From positions 1 through 54,073 of the forward strand of contig QCLK01000006.1 of NCBI GenBank assembly GCA_003214615.1: a stretch of 54,073 nt of DNA, given 5' to 3'. The position numbers were made by a program, and so were the translations under genes. The notes beneath the pieces were generated by a model. That model was not told where the DNA came from. It ran no database searches and was given only the letters and a program-made list of their open reading frames with translations. This DNA is from Pelagibacteraceae bacterium AG-414-E02 (GTDB lineage Bacteria > Pseudomonadota > Alphaproteobacteria > Pelagibacterales > Pelagibacteraceae). Shown here in pieces: positions 1-9,235 of the stretch. Within the stretch, counting starts at the first letter, position 1, and each line of letters begins with the position of its first letter.

Positions 1-273
1 GTCACAGAACAAAATTAGCGTATTATGTGAAGTGAAAGGATCTATAACTTGTCTTTCAAGATCAGGTTTAAGCATCATGTCAGATTCATTAATAGCTTTC
101 CATCCAGCTATTGATGAACCATCAAAAAAAACTCCGTCATTTAACATTTCTTCATCAACCATCTTGCCATCCATGGTTAAATGTTGAAGTTTTCCTCTAG
201 GATCTGTAAAACGCAGATCTACATACTCAACTTCTTTATCTTTCATTAATTTAAGAATTTTATTAGCACTCAT
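1..273 (-). CDS. glnA: Glutamine synthetase type I, N-terminal part (cut by window edge)
   Basis: The reverse strand reads 91 codons from an ATG at 273, beginning MSANKILKLMKDKEVEYVDL, and runs off the window start. The order of the beta-grasp segment (DLRFTDPRGKLQH) and the loop FFDGSSIAGWKAI matches the N-terminal domain of bacterial type I glutamine synthetase, which makes glutamine from glutamate, ammonia and ATP in the cytosol. The active-site domain lies outside the window. The gene is transcribed divergently from nnr. In most alphaproteobacteria the PII gene glnB sits directly upstream of glnA, but no glnB is present here; the 140 bases upstream hold no gene. Confidence 0.93.
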   Translation of the reverse strand, partial: MSANKILKLMKDKEVEYVDLRFTDPRGKLQHLTMDGKMVDEEMLNDGVFFDGSSIAGWKAINESDMMLKPDLERQVIDPFTSHNTLILFCD

Positions 274-413
274 CAGTTTATTCTCTATATATGATTTGAT
301 TTAGCTCTGTATACATAATTTCACGTGTAACTAAATGTTTTTATTTTAAACGTCCGGTTGTATCATTACCAAGCAAGTCTAATAAACAAAAATGAATTTA
401 TTAAATATCAGAT
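274..413. promoter_or_regulatory. Divergent glnA/nnr intergenic region
   Basis: This is the only place for the promoters and leaders of both divergent genes. It contains the six-base palindrome CACGTG at 322-327, flanked by TT and TAA, which could be an operator or chance. I see no clear -35/-10 pair, no known riboswitch fold and no terminator. The relatively GC-rich stretch CGTCCGG near 350 is the only other departure from the AT-rich background. Confidence 0.3.
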
Positions 414-1913
414 ATGCACACTCAACATAACTTAGAAAAGATTGAAGAAATTGTTTCATCTAGTGAAATGAAACATTTTGAAAAAGAACAATTTTTAAGA
501 AAAAGCTCGTACTTTTTCATGAAAAATGCCGGCAATAAAGTCTTTAAAATTATTAGTAAGAACTTTAGCATTAAACAGCCTGTAATCGTTCTATGCGGGC
601 CCGGAAATAATGGAGGAGATGGATTTGTCATAGCAAAGAATCTTGATAAAAAAGGTTATCAAGTTGAAGTATATACGCTTACAAAAAAGAATAATTATAA
701 AGGGGATTCACTAAAAGCACTTTCAGAATATGGACATGGTTTAAAAAATATTAATTCATTGAGATTAAAAAAGAACGCTTTAGTCGTAGATGCTTTATTT
801 GGAATAGGATTAAATAGGAAAGTAAAAGGAAAATTAAAAGAAATATTTAGTCAAATTAATAACGCTAATACCAATGTAGTATCAGTTGATATTCCTTCAG
901 GTGTTTGTTCAAATACAGGAAGAATATTAGGAAGCGCTATACAAGCAGATTTAACAGTTACTTTTCATAGAAAAAAGCTTGGTCATATTCTTGGTTTTGG
1001 AAAAAAACTTAGTGGTAAAATTAAAGTAGTAGATATAGGTTTTGGAAGAAAAAAAATGAAATCCAAATTTTTTGAAAATTCTCCATATTTGTGGCTAAAA
1101 TATTTTCCTTGGAAAGAGGTATCGGGTCATAAGTATAGCAGAGGAAGAGTTATTGTATATGGAGGTCAAAAGGAATTTACTGGAGCCACAATACTTTCTT
1201 CCCTAGCTGCATTAAGGACCGGCACAGGTTCTGTAAAAATTTTGTGTTCGAAAAATACCCTAGAAATATATTCATTAAAGTTTCCATCAGTTTTAAAAAA
1301 AGAGGTGAATAGTATTTATGAACTGGAAAGATTTATTAAAAAAGAAAAAATTACATCTATGCTTATTGGTCCGGGATCTGGATCAAATAATAAAATTAAA
1401 GAGATAACAAAATTGATATTAAAAAAAGTAAAATATGTAGTAGTAGACGCTGATGCATTAACATGTTTTAAAAATGATTTGAAATCTCTATATAAATTAC
1501 TTGATAAAAATAAGATAATCACACCACATTCAGGAGAATTTAATAAGATTTTTCCTAAAATTAGTAGAAACCTAAATAGTAAAGATAAGGTCTTACAAGC
1601 TTTGGAATTAATTAAATCTAATATTTTATTAAAAGGACCAAATACTGTTATAGGTTCATATGATAAAAAAATTGTAATCAATACTCATTCATCTCCTGAA
1701 TTAGCCGTAATTGGTTCGGGAGATGTTCTTAGTGGGTTAATTGCAAGCTTAGTCGGTGGGAAAAAAATGAATCCATTTTTAGCAGCATGTGCTGCAGCTT
1801 GGATACATGGAGATATTGCCAAAAATTATGGCAAAGGTTTAATAGCAGAAGATATAATTAAAGGAATACCATCTGCATTAAAGAGATTAAAAAATGGAAA
1901 ATTTATTAAATAA
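414..1913 (+). CDS. nnr: Bifunctional NAD(P)H-hydrate epimerase / ADP-dependent NAD(P)H-hydrate dehydratase
   Basis: The 499-residue protein joins the two NAD(P)HX repair activities, which convert hydrated NADH or NADPH back to the usable coenzyme. Residues about 15-215 are the YjeF N-terminal epimerase domain, with the nucleotide-binding motif GPGNNGGDG at 62-70 and VDIPSGV at 158-164. Residues about 230-490 are the ribokinase-like dehydratase domain, with GPGSG, VVDADAL, ITPHSGEF and GSGD at 434-437, whose aspartate is the expected catalytic base. Length is normal for the fused form. Methionine 19 is an alternative start close to where the family's conserved region begins. The 3' end overlaps the next gene by 20 bases. 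Confidence 0.93.
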   Translation: MHTQHNLEKIEEIVSSSEMKHFEKEQFLRKSSYFFMKNAGNKVFKIISKNFSIKQPVIVLCGPGNNGGDGFVIAKNLDKKGYQVEVYTLTKKNNYKGDSLKALSEYGHGLKNINSLRLKKNALVVDALFGIGLNRKVKGKLKEIFSQINNANTNVVSVDIPSGVCSNTGRILGSAIQADLTVTFHRKKLGHILGFGKKLSGKIKVVDIGFGRKKMKSKFFENSPYLWLKYFPWKEVSGHKYSRGRVIVYGGQKEFTGATILSSLAALRTGTGSVKILCSKNTLEIYSLKFPSVLKKEVNSIYELERFIKKEKITSMLIGPGSGSNNKIKEITKLILKKVKYVVVDADALTCFKNDLKSLYKLLDKNKIITPHSGEFNKIFPKISRNLNSKDKVLQALELIKSNILLKGPNTVIGSYDKKIVINTHSSPELAVIGSGDVLSGLIASLVGGKKMNPFLAACAAAWIHGDIAKNYGKGLIAEDIIKGIPSALKRLKNGKFIK

Positions 1914-2376
1914 TGAACCGGTAAAAAGAGTTGAAGAATTTATTAAAAAATTTGATACCAAACTTAACATTTTAGTTTTAGAAACTACTGCCAGAACAGC
2001 AAAAGATGCAGCAAAATCATTACAATGTGAAGTGGGAGCTATTGTTAAAAGTTTGTTATTTAAAGCCGAAGATAGTTTTTTGATTTGCTTAATTGCTGGT
2101 GATAGAAGATGTTCTTTAAATAAATTAAAAAAAATTCTAAACAAAAAGGATGTTTCAATGGCAAGCGCTGAAGAAGTTAAAAAAAACACAGGTTTTTCAA
2201 TTGGTGGAGTTGCACCTGTTGCTCATAAAATTAGTTTAGATATTTTTATTGACGAGTCTCTAAGTAGGTTTAAATTTATTTTTGCTGCTGCAGGTCACCC
2301 TAATTGCGTATTTAAAATAACATATGATCAGTTAATTAAAATTACAAATGGATTACCGAAAGAAATTTCCGAATGA
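1894..2376 (+). CDS. YbaK/EbsC-family aminoacyl-tRNA deacylase-like protein
   Basis: The 160-residue protein matches the YbaK/ProX editing fold. Members hydrolyse mischarged tRNA, such as Cys-tRNA(Pro) or Ala-tRNA(Pro). Visible family marks are the early CEVGAIVKSLLFK segment, containing the conserved lysine, and the glycine-rich loop GFSIGGVAPVAH in the middle. The exact substrate cannot be told from sequence alone. The start lies inside the end of nnr and the stop overlaps the ATG of the following transporter by four bases, so the three genes probably form one transcript. Confidence 0.85.
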   Translation: MENLLNNEPVKRVEEFIKKFDTKLNILVLETTARTAKDAAKSLQCEVGAIVKSLLFKAEDSFLICLIAGDRRCSLNKLKKILNKKDVSMASAEEVKKNTGFSIGGVAPVAHKISLDIFIDESLSRFKFIFAAAGHPNCVFKITYDQLIKITNGLPKEISE

Positions 2377-3276
2377 GAGAATCAAAAACTTTAGATTATG
2401 TTTTGCTTACAATTTTAGCTATTATTTGGGCGTCAGCCTTTTTTAACATTAAAATTGCAACTGATTCATTTCCAGCTCTAACAATAGCTTTTTTGAGAAT
2501 TTTTTTAGGAGCAATCCCAGTTGTTTTATTATGCTATGTAAAAAAAATTAGAATAGAAGCATTTTCCAAAGATTGGTATTGGTTTGCGGCTATTGGATTT
2601 ATAAATTTAGTAATACCTTTTTATCTTATTGCTTATGGTGTTAAAAATGTTCAAAGTAATTTAGCAGCTATTCTTATGGCAAGCACTCCATTAACTGCAG
2701 CAGCATTAGCTCATTTTTTTACAAAAAATGAAAAAATTAATTTAATTAAGTCTGTGGGAGTTTTAATTGGTTTTTCTGGAATAATTTTTTTATTTTCAGA
2801 TAATATATTAATAAATGAAAATAATATTTTTTCAGCTTTTTTAATTTTATTTGGTTCTTGTTTCTACGTTATAGGTGGTCTGCTTACTTTAAAAATAAGT
2901 AATAAAGAAAATGAAAATGTTACTGCTTCTATATTGATTTGGGGTAGTTTAATTTTATTTCCTATTTCAATTTTTGTTGATAAATCATGGAACCTATTTT
3001 TTCCAATTTTTTACTCCAAGTTTAGCATCTTCTCTTTCGTTGCTTTATCTCGGAATTTTTTCTACAGGAGTAGCTTGGCTGTTACGTTTTTATATATTAA
3101 AACACAACGGTTTAGTTTTTCAGGCTCAAGTTGCTTACCTAATACCAATTTTTGGAGTAATTTTAGGTTTTTTAATTTTAAATGAAGCAATTACTTCAAA
3201 AGTAATAATTTCACTGATAGCTGTAATAATTGGAATTTATATTGTAAAAAAAGGCAGTAAAATTAAATTAGTTTAA
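2373..3276 (+). CDS. EamA/DMT-family transporter, interrupted by a one-base frameshift
   Basis: The first frame, from the ATG at 2373, encodes a hydrophobic protein starting with a typical EamA segment (LAIIWASAFFNIKIA). It reads correctly to about residue 212, then turns into unrelated sequence and ends at 3185. The +1 frame carries the proper C-terminal half (YLGIFSTGVAWLLRFYIL, LIPIFGVILGFLILNEAI) to the stop at 3276. Removing one T from the six-T run at 3007-3012 (or 2997-3002) joins the halves into about 300 residues, the usual ten-helix drug/metabolite transporter length. These proteins move small metabolites across the inner membrane; the substrate is unknown. An assembly error is the simplest explanation. 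Confidence 0.85.
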
Positions 3277-3281
3277 TTGCA

Positions 3282-3310
3282 TTGGACATTATCTTTTAAT
3301 TTGATAATAA
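3282..3310 (+). promoter_or_regulatory. Sigma-70-type promoter for tRNA-Leu and tig
   Basis: TTGGAC at 3282-3287 and TAATAA at 3305-3310 are separated by 17 bases, a good housekeeping promoter geometry. Initiation would fall around 3317, a few bases before the mature tRNA 5' end at 3323. The stretch GGCGCTGC between the -10 and the tRNA is GC-rich against the AT-rich background, like the discriminators of stringently controlled stable-RNA promoters. Its position between the transporter gene and the tRNA supports the call. Confidence 0.6.
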
Positions 3311-3322
3311 ATTAGGCGCTGC

Positions 3323-3407
3323 GGGCAATTGGCGGAACTGGCAGACGCGTTAGACTTAGGATCTAATATCGCAAGATGTGGGGGTTCGACTCCCTCATTG
3401 CCCACCA
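3323..3407 (+). tRNA. tRNA-Leu (anticodon TAG)
   Basis: The acceptor stem GGGCAAT pairs with ATTGCCC, followed by discriminator A and an encoded CCA. The anticodon arm TTAGA-CTTAGGA-TCTAA gives anticodon TAG. A long variable arm (around TATCGCAAGATGTG) and the T-loop TTCGACT complete a class II leucine tRNA of 85 bases including CCA. The trigger factor ATG lies only five bases after the CCA, so the two are almost certainly cotranscribed. Confidence 0.95.
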
Positions 3408-3412
3408 AAAAT

Positions 3413-4804
3413 ATGAAAGTAACTGTAGATTCCAAAAAAGGATTAAAAACAAATTTAAAAGTTTTTGTTGATAAAAAAACAATTGAAGAAAAAATTGGGA
3501 TTAGATTAACAGAATTAAGTAAAACAATTAACATAAAAGGATTTAGACCTGGGAAAGTTCCAGTAGAAGTCCTAAAAAGACAATTTGGTAAAGCTGTATA
3601 TGGTGAAGTTTTAGAAAAAATATTAAAAGAAACATCTACACAAGCAATTGAAGAAAAAAAAATAAAAGTTGCCGGACATCCAAAACTTGACCTTAAATCG
3701 TATGGCGAAGGAAAGGATTTAAATTATACCCTGGAAATCGACGAATTACCTTCCATTAAACTCCAGCCTATTGAGAATGTTAAATTTACCGATTATGAAA
3801 TTAATATTACAGAGGAAGAAATAAAAAAAAGAATTGACGAAATTGCCAAAAACCAAAATAATTTTGTAGATAAAAAAGATAATGAAGAAGCAAAAAATGG
3901 AGATTTAGTAATTTTTGACTATGAGGCGACTATTGAAAACAAAAGTTTTGAAGGCGGGAATGGAAAAAACACCCAAGTAGTTCTTGGAAAAGATTTATTT
4001 ATAAAAGGTTTTGATAAAGGGCTTACAGGTGCAAAAAAAAATCAGACTAAAGAAATTATAGCAATACTACCTGAAAATTATCCAAAAAAAGAATTTGCAA
4101 ACAAAAAAGCAAATTTTAAATGTAAAATATTAAATGTTAAAAAACCTGAACCTATCAAAATAGACGACCAGTTTGCAAAAAATTTGGGAGCAAAAGATTT
4201 AAATGATTTAAAAAAAATAATTAATCAACAAATTCAAAATCAGTATAAAATGAGCTTAGATGCCATCTCAAAAGAAAATATATTAAATCAAATAGAAAAG
4301 CTGCATGATATAATTTTACCTGACAATTTGGTACAGCAGGAATTGCAATTAATATCTCAAGATTTGAAAAAAGAAGATATAGAAAAAAATAAAAAAGAAA
4401 ATGAAAAAATAGCTAAAAGAAGAATTAAATTAGGACTTTTATTAAACGAACTTGGAGAAAAAAATAATTTAAAAGTTGATGAACAAGAGTTAAAAAATGC
4501 TATTCAACAACAAGTCCAATCGATGCCAAGTCAACAAAAACAAGTTTTAGAATATTATCAAAAAAATCCAACAGCTGCTGCAAGCTTAAGAGGATCTATT
4601 TACGAAGAAAAAATTATTAACCTAATTAAAGAAAAATCAAAAAAAACTAAAAAAATGATTTCTTCAAAAGAAGCTGAGCAAATATTAAAAGGAGATTTTG
4701 AAAAGAAAAAATACTCCAAGTCCGAATCCGCAAAGGAAGAGTTGGAAAAACCTAAAAAATTGGCCAAATTATCAAAAAAGAAGAAAAAAATTAGAAAAAA
4801 GTAA
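3413..4804 (+). CDS. tig: Trigger factor, ribosome-associated chaperone and prolyl isomerase
   Basis: The 463-residue protein carries the ribosome-docking signature GFRPGKVP at residues 43-50, a central FKBP-like prolyl isomerase domain at about 150-240 (GDLVIFDYEATIENKSFEGG) and a helical C-terminal chaperone domain. It binds near the ribosome exit tunnel and shelters nascent chains. The C-terminal 45 residues are an unusually lysine-rich tail ending KLSKKKKKIRKK. The start chosen is the ATG at 3413; the reading frame stays open upstream only because it runs through the tRNA. There is no Shine-Dalgarno sequence in the five-base gap. The clpP and clpX neighbours are the usual ones. Confidence 0.95.
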   Translation: MKVTVDSKKGLKTNLKVFVDKKTIEEKIGIRLTELSKTINIKGFRPGKVPVEVLKRQFGKAVYGEVLEKILKETSTQAIEEKKIKVAGHPKLDLKSYGEGKDLNYTLEIDELPSIKLQPIENVKFTDYEINITEEEIKKRIDEIAKNQNNFVDKKDNEEAKNGDLVIFDYEATIENKSFEGGNGKNTQVVLGKDLFIKGFDKGLTGAKKNQTKEIIAILPENYPKKEFANKKANFKCKILNVKKPEPIKIDDQFAKNLGAKDLNDLKKIINQQIQNQYKMSLDAISKENILNQIEKLHDIILPDNLVQQELQLISQDLKKEDIEKNKKENEKIAKRRIKLGLLLNELGEKNNLKVDEQELKNAIQQQVQSMPSQQKQVLEYYQKNPTAAASLRGSIYEEKIINLIKEKSKKTKKMISSKEAEQILKGDFEKKKYSKSESAKEELEKPKKLAKLSKKKKKIRKK

Positions 4805-4839
4805 TCATAAGCTGTATAACTTCAATTTGTTGATTCGTT

Positions 4840-5451
4840 ATGAAAGATAGAACTGAAGAACACATGAATAATCTCATCCCGATGGTTGTGGAGCAATCTA
4901 ATAGGGGTGAAAGAGCTTATGATATTTATTCTAGATTATTAAAAGAAAGAATAATTTTTTTAGTAGGGCCTGTAAACGACAGTGTTTCAACATTAGTAAC
5001 TGCTCAACTACTGTTCTTGGAATCCGAAAATCCAAAAAAAGAAATATCCTTTTATATTAATAGTCCAGGTGGATTAGTTACTTCAGGATTAGGCATTTAT
5101 GATACAATGCAATATATAAAGCCTCCTGTTTCTACTTTATGTATAGGACAAGCTTCTTCTATGGGGTCATTCTTATTAGCTGCTGGTGAAAAAGGAAAAA
5201 GATTTTCTCTTCCAAATTCGAGAATAATGGTACATCAACCTTCAGCAGGATATCAAGGGCAAGCAACCGATATAGAAATTCACGCTAAAGAAATTTTAGC
5301 TCTAAAAAAAAGATTAAATCAAATATATTCTAAGCACACTAAAAAAAGTGAAGATGAAATTAAAAAAGCTTTGGAAAGGGATAATTTTATGACTCCTAAT
5401 GAAGCAAAAGATTTTGGTTTAATCGACGAAGTTGTGGAGAAAAGAACTTGA
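4840..5451 (+). CDS. clpP: ATP-dependent Clp protease proteolytic subunit
   Basis: The 203-residue protein is the serine peptidase of the ClpXP complex, which degrades proteins unfolded by ClpX. The catalytic triad is visible: Ser107 in GQASSMG, His132 in MVHQPSAG and Asp181 in ERDNF. The N-terminal segment [20 protein letters not shown] is highly conserved. The ATG at 4840 adds eight residues before this, as in other alphaproteobacterial ClpP; the ATG at 4864 is an alternative. It lies between tig and clpX. Confidence 0.96.
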   Translation: MKDRTEEHMNNLIPMVVEQSNRGERAYDIYSRLLKERIIFLVGPVNDSVSTLVTAQLLFLESENPKKEISFYINSPGGLVTSGLGIYDTMQYIKPPVSTLCIGQASSMGSFLLAAGEKGKRFSLPNSRIMVHQPSAGYQGQATDIEIHAKEILALKKRLNQIYSKHTKKSEDEIKKALERDNFMTPNEAKDFGLIDEVVEKRT

Positions 5452-5485
5452 ACCACAATATTTGGTTGGTGTGTGCAACTTGTAC

Positions 5486-5513
5486 TTGATAACTCTTAAC
5501 ATTAGTTTATTTT
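5486..5513 (+). promoter_or_regulatory. Possible clpX promoter
   Basis: TTGATA at 5486-5491 and TATTTT at 5508-5513 are 16 bases apart in the 92-base gap between clpP and clpX, which is long for this compact sequence. Initiation would be near 5520, leaving a leader of about 24 bases before the clpX ATG. AT-rich DNA yields such matches by chance, so this is tentative. Confidence 0.35.
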
Positions 5514-5543
5514 AGGGTTAACTGATTCGTACTAAATAATTAT

Positions 5544-6794
5544 ATGGCTGATAATAATAAAAATATACTTTACTGTTCATTTTGCGGCAAAAGCCAACAT
5601 GAAGTAAGAAAATTAATTGCTGGACCGACAGTATTTATCTGTGACGAGTGTGTTGAGCTATGCATGGATATCATAAAAGAAGAAAACAAAGATTCATATG
5701 TTAAAACGCAAGAAGGTGTTCCTACTCCTCAAGAAATATGTAAGGTCTTAGATGATTATGTTATTGGGCAAAGATATGCCAAAGAAGTTCTATCAGTTGC
5801 TGTGCATAATCATTACAAAAGATTAAATTACGAAACCAAGAATAATAATGACGTTGAGTTATCCAAATCAAATATTCTTTTAGTTGGTCCTACAGGATGT
5901 GGAAAAACTTTACTAGCACAGACTTTAGCCAGAATTTTGGATGTTCCGTTTACAATGGCAGATGCCACTACTTTAACCGAAGCAGGATATGTAGGAGAAG
6001 ATGTTGAAAATATAATTCTAAAACTTTTACAGGCAGCAGATTATAATGTAGAAAAAGCCCAACGAGGTATTGTTTACATAGATGAAGTTGATAAAATAAG
6101 TAGAAAATCAGAGAATCCTTCGATTACAAGAGATGTTTCTGGAGAAGGAGTTCAACAGGCGTTATTAAAAATTATGGAAGGCACAATAGCCAGCGTACCA
6201 CCGCAAGGTGGGAGGAAACATCCTCAGCAAGAATTTTTACAAGTTGACACAACAAATATACTTTTTATTTGTGGAGGAGCTTTTGCAGGTTTAGACAAAG
6301 TTATAGCTAAAAGAGGAACAGAAACATCAATAGGATTTGGAGCAAAAGTAAAACATTTTCAAGACCAGGCATCTTCTGAATTAATGAGAAGTTTAGAACC
6401 AGAAGATTTAATTAAATATGGTTTAATACCAGAATTTGTAGGACGAATGCCAATATTAGCAAATTTAGAGGAACTTGATGAAAGTTCACTTGTAAAAATA
6501 TTAAAAGAGCCGAAAAACTCTTTGTTAAAACAGTATAAAAGGCTTTTTGAATTTGAAAAAGTGCGTTTAGTTTTTAAAGATGAAGCTATTGTAGAAATAG
6601 CAAAGAAAGCTATAAGGAAAAAAACTGGGGCAAGAGGGCTAAGATCAATTATTGAAGCATTATTGTTAAAAACTATGTTCAAACTTCCCACAATGGAAAA
6701 CGTAGACGAAATAATTGTTGATCGAGCTGTTGTTAAAAACAATGGTGAACCAAGAATTGTTCATGTAAAAAATAAGAAGATATCTGCGGCATAA
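5544..6794 (+). CDS. clpX: ATP-dependent Clp protease ATP-binding subunit
   Basis: The 416-residue AAA+ unfoldase feeds tagged substrates to ClpP. The N-terminal zinc-binding domain has cysteines 11, 14, 33 and 36 (CSFC and CDEC). Walker A is GPTGCGKT at 115-122, the pore loop is GYVGED at 148-153 and Walker B is VYIDEVDK at 177-184. The C-terminal domain keeps [10 protein letters not shown], which contains the sensor-2 arginine. Length is standard. It follows clpP and precedes lon, the usual alphaproteobacterial order. Confidence 0.97.
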   Translation: MADNNKNILYCSFCGKSQHEVRKLIAGPTVFICDECVELCMDIIKEENKDSYVKTQEGVPTPQEICKVLDDYVIGQRYAKEVLSVAVHNHYKRLNYETKNNNDVELSKSNILLVGPTGCGKTLLAQTLARILDVPFTMADATTLTEAGYVGEDVENIILKLLQAADYNVEKAQRGIVYIDEVDKISRKSENPSITRDVSGEGVQQALLKIMEGTIASVPPQGGRKHPQQEFLQVDTTNILFICGGAFAGLDKVIAKRGTETSIGFGAKVKHFQDQASSELMRSLEPEDLIKYGLIPEFVGRMPILANLEELDESSLVKILKEPKNSLLKQYKRLFEFEKVRLVFKDEAIVEIAKKAIRKKTGARGLRSIIEALLLKTMFKLPTMENVDEIIVDRAVVKNNGEPRIVHVKNKKISAA

Positions 6795-6802
6795 GAAATC
6801 AG

Positions 6803-6832
6803 TTGAAATCGTATAAATAATAGCCATATAAT
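6803..6832 (+). promoter_or_regulatory. lon promoter with housekeeping and heat-shock-like features
   Basis: TTGAAA at 6803-6808 is 18 bases from a perfect TATAAT at 6827-6832, a near-consensus sigma-70 promoter. The same TTGAAA is 15 bases from CCATATA at 6824-6830, which resembles alphaproteobacterial RpoH (sigma-32) promoters, and lon is a classic heat-shock gene. Either reading puts the transcription start near 6839, the A of the chosen ATG, so the transcript would be leaderless. Confidence 0.6.
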
Positions 6833-6838
6833 GTGCTT

Positions 6839-9235
6839 ATGGACAAAACACAATTTACCCCAACTTTACCGCTAAGAGACATAGTAGTATTTCCAAACAT
6901 GATCGTACCATTATTTGTTGGAAGAGATAGATCTATTAGGGCTTTAGATGAAGTAATGAGAACGAATAAAAAAATTATCCTAATCACTCAAAAAAATGCA
7001 GAAATAGATAGTCCTAACGAAGAAGATCTATATTCTTATGGATGTGAAAGCAAAATATTACAATTATTGAAACTACCAGATGGAACAGTAAAAGTTTTGG
7101 TTGAAGGAGTTCATAAAGTAAAAGTTTTAGAATTTAAAAATGACGACAAGTATTTAACAAGCACTTATGAATTTGTTCAAGATATTGTTGAAAAAAGAGA
7201 AGAGCTATTAACTTTTGCTATAGCTTTAATAAGAAAATTAGAAAAATTATCTAATTTAAATAAAAAGATATCTTTTGAATTAATGTCAAACTTAAAAGAT
7301 CAGAAAGACCCATCTAGAATAGCAGATCATATTTCAGGACAATTAAACATCTCAATCCCAGAAAAACAAAAATTATTAGAAATTGTTAACTTAAAAACTA
7401 GATTAGATAAATTGTTAGAACATGTAAATAAAGAAATTAATGTTATTAGCGTAGAAAAAAGAATTAGAGGAAGAGTTAAAAATCAAATGGAAAAAACGCA
7501 AAGAGAGTATTATTTAAATGAACAAATGAAAGCTATTCAAAAAGAATTAGGTGACATCGAAGACGGAAAAGATGAAATTGCTCAATTACAAAAACTTATT
7601 GTTAAAGCTAAAATGCCCAAAGAAGCTACCAAAAAATGCTTATCAGAACTAAAAAAATTAAGATCAATGAGCGCAATGTCCGCAGAAGCTACGGTTGTTA
7701 GAAATTATCTTGATTGGATGGTGGAATTACCATGGCATATTAAAGATAAAAAATTAGAAAATATAGATCTCCTAGAAGCAAAGAAAATATTAGATGAAGA
7801 TCATTTTGGTTTAGAAAAAATCAAAGAAAGAATACTGGAGTATTTAGCCGTGCAGAAAAGAGTCGGCAAAATGAAAGGGGCAATCTTGTGTCTTGTAGGG
7901 CCCCCTGGCGTTGGAAAAACTTCTTTAGGAAAATCAATTGCTAGATCTACTGGTAGAAAATTTGTGCGTATGTCTTTGGGCGGAATAAGAGATGAAGCTG
8001 AAATCCGTGGTCATAGAAGAACTTATATAGGTTCTTTACCTGGAAAAATAATTCAGCAAATGAAAAAAGCTGGAACAAAAAATCCTTTATTTTTATTAGA
8101 TGAAATAGATAAAGTAGGAACAGATTACAGAGGAGATCCATCATCAGCTCTGTTAGAAGCTTTGGACCCTGAACAAAATATCGCATTCAATGATCATTAT
8201 TTAGAAGTTGATTATGATTTATCAGATGTAATGTTTGTAACTACTGCAAATACATTAAATATTTTACCTCCACTACTTGATAGATTAGAGGTAATTAGAA
8301 TTCCTGGTTATACCGAGGATGAAAAAATTAATATTGCAAATAATTATTTAATACCAAAACAATTAAAAAATAATGGTCTTAAAAACGATGAGTGGAACCT
8401 AGATCAGCCTGTTCTTAAAGACATAATACGAAGTTATACTAAAGAGTCCGGTGTTCGTAATCTTGAAAGAGAAATATCTAAACTAGCAAGAAAAACAGTT
8501 AAAAATATTTTAACAAAAGAAGATGGCGATAAGGTAATTAGTAGTAAAAATTTGTCAAAATTTTTAGGTGTTAAAAAATTTAATTATGGTGAAAAAGAAT
8601 CTGATAATAAAGTTGGAATTGTTACAGGTTTAGCATGGACTGAACATGGCGGTGAAATATTAAAGATTGAATCAGCAATAATGCCTGGGAAAGGTAAAAT
8701 GCAAATCACCGGCAAATTAGGTGATGTTATGCAAGAATCTGTAAAAGCAGCTAAATCTTATGTAAGATCTAAATCATTAGAGTTTGGTATTATCCCTCCT
8801 ATTTTTGAGAAAAAAGATTTTCACGTACACGTCCCAGAGGGAGCAACTCCAAAAGATGGTCCTTCAGCAGGCATAGCAATGGTGACATCGATAATATCTT
8901 CCATAACTGGTATTCCAGTGGATAGAAATATAGCTATGACAGGAGAAGTAACTCTAAGAGGACATGTTTTGCAAATAGGAGGACTTAAGGAAAAGCTTTT
9001 AGCGGCCCATAGAGCAGGAATTCCAAAAGTGTTGATACCTGAAGACAATAAAAAAGATCTTGTAGAAATTCCAAAAGATATATTGGATAAAATTCAAATA
9101 TCAACAGTAAAAACAGTAGATGAAGTATTGAAATTAGCGCTTACCAAAGAATTAAAACCAGTTGAGTGGATTGAGGTTGAGAATATTCCTAAAACAAAAA
9201 ATAATGAAAAACCTACAGCTGGAAGTACGCACTAG
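6839..9235 (+). CDS. lon: ATP-dependent protease Lon (La)
   Basis: From the ATG at 6839 the protein is 798 residues. Residues about 8-200 form the substrate-binding LON domain (LPLRDIVVFPNMIVPLFVGR). The AAA+ module follows, with Walker A GPPGVGKT near 354-361. The C-terminal protease domain has catalytic Ser676 in PKDGPSAG and Lys719 in GLKEKLLAA, spaced as in Escherichia coli Lon. A GTG at 6833 would add two residues, but the promoter -10 box ends at 6832, so the ATG is preferred. Its stop codon overlaps, inside one CTAG, the stop of the convergent glycosyltransferase gene. The usual next gene, hupB, is absent. Confidence 0.96.
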   Translation: MDKTQFTPTLPLRDIVVFPNMIVPLFVGRDRSIRALDEVMRTNKKIILITQKNAEIDSPNEEDLYSYGCESKILQLLKLPDGTVKVLVEGVHKVKVLEFKNDDKYLTSTYEFVQDIVEKREELLTFAIALIRKLEKLSNLNKKISFELMSNLKDQKDPSRIADHISGQLNISIPEKQKLLEIVNLKTRLDKLLEHVNKEINVISVEKRIRGRVKNQMEKTQREYYLNEQMKAIQKELGDIEDGKDEIAQLQKLIVKAKMPKEATKKCLSELKKLRSMSAMSAEATVVRNYLDWMVELPWHIKDKKLENIDLLEAKKILDEDHFGLEKIKERILEYLAVQKRVGKMKGAILCLVGPPGVGKTSLGKSIARSTGRKFVRMSLGGIRDEAEIRGHRRTYIGSLPGKIIQQMKKAGTKNPLFLLDEIDKVGTDYRGDPSSALLEALDPEQNIAFNDHYLEVDYDLSDVMFVTTANTLNILPPLLDRLEVIRIPGYTEDEKINIANNYLIPKQLKNNGLKNDEWNLDQPVLKDIIRSYTKESGVRNLEREISKLARKTVKNILTKEDGDKVISSKNLSKFLGVKKFNYGEKESDNKVGIVTGLAWTEHGGEILKIESAIMPGKGKMQITGKLGDVMQESVKAAKSYVRSKSLEFGIIPPIFEKKDFHVHVPEGATPKDGPSAGIAMVTSIISSITGIPVDRNIAMTGEVTLRGHVLQIGGLKEKLLAAHRAGIPKVLIPEDNKKDLVEIPKDILDKIQISTVKTVDEVLKLALTKELKPVEWIEVENIPKTKNNEKPTAGSTH

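Noticed and set aside
3329-3412. Trigger factor frame open upstream to a TTG inside the tRNA-Leu gene
   Set aside because: The extra 28 residues are a translation of the tRNA itself; trigger factor homology starts at the ATG at 3413.
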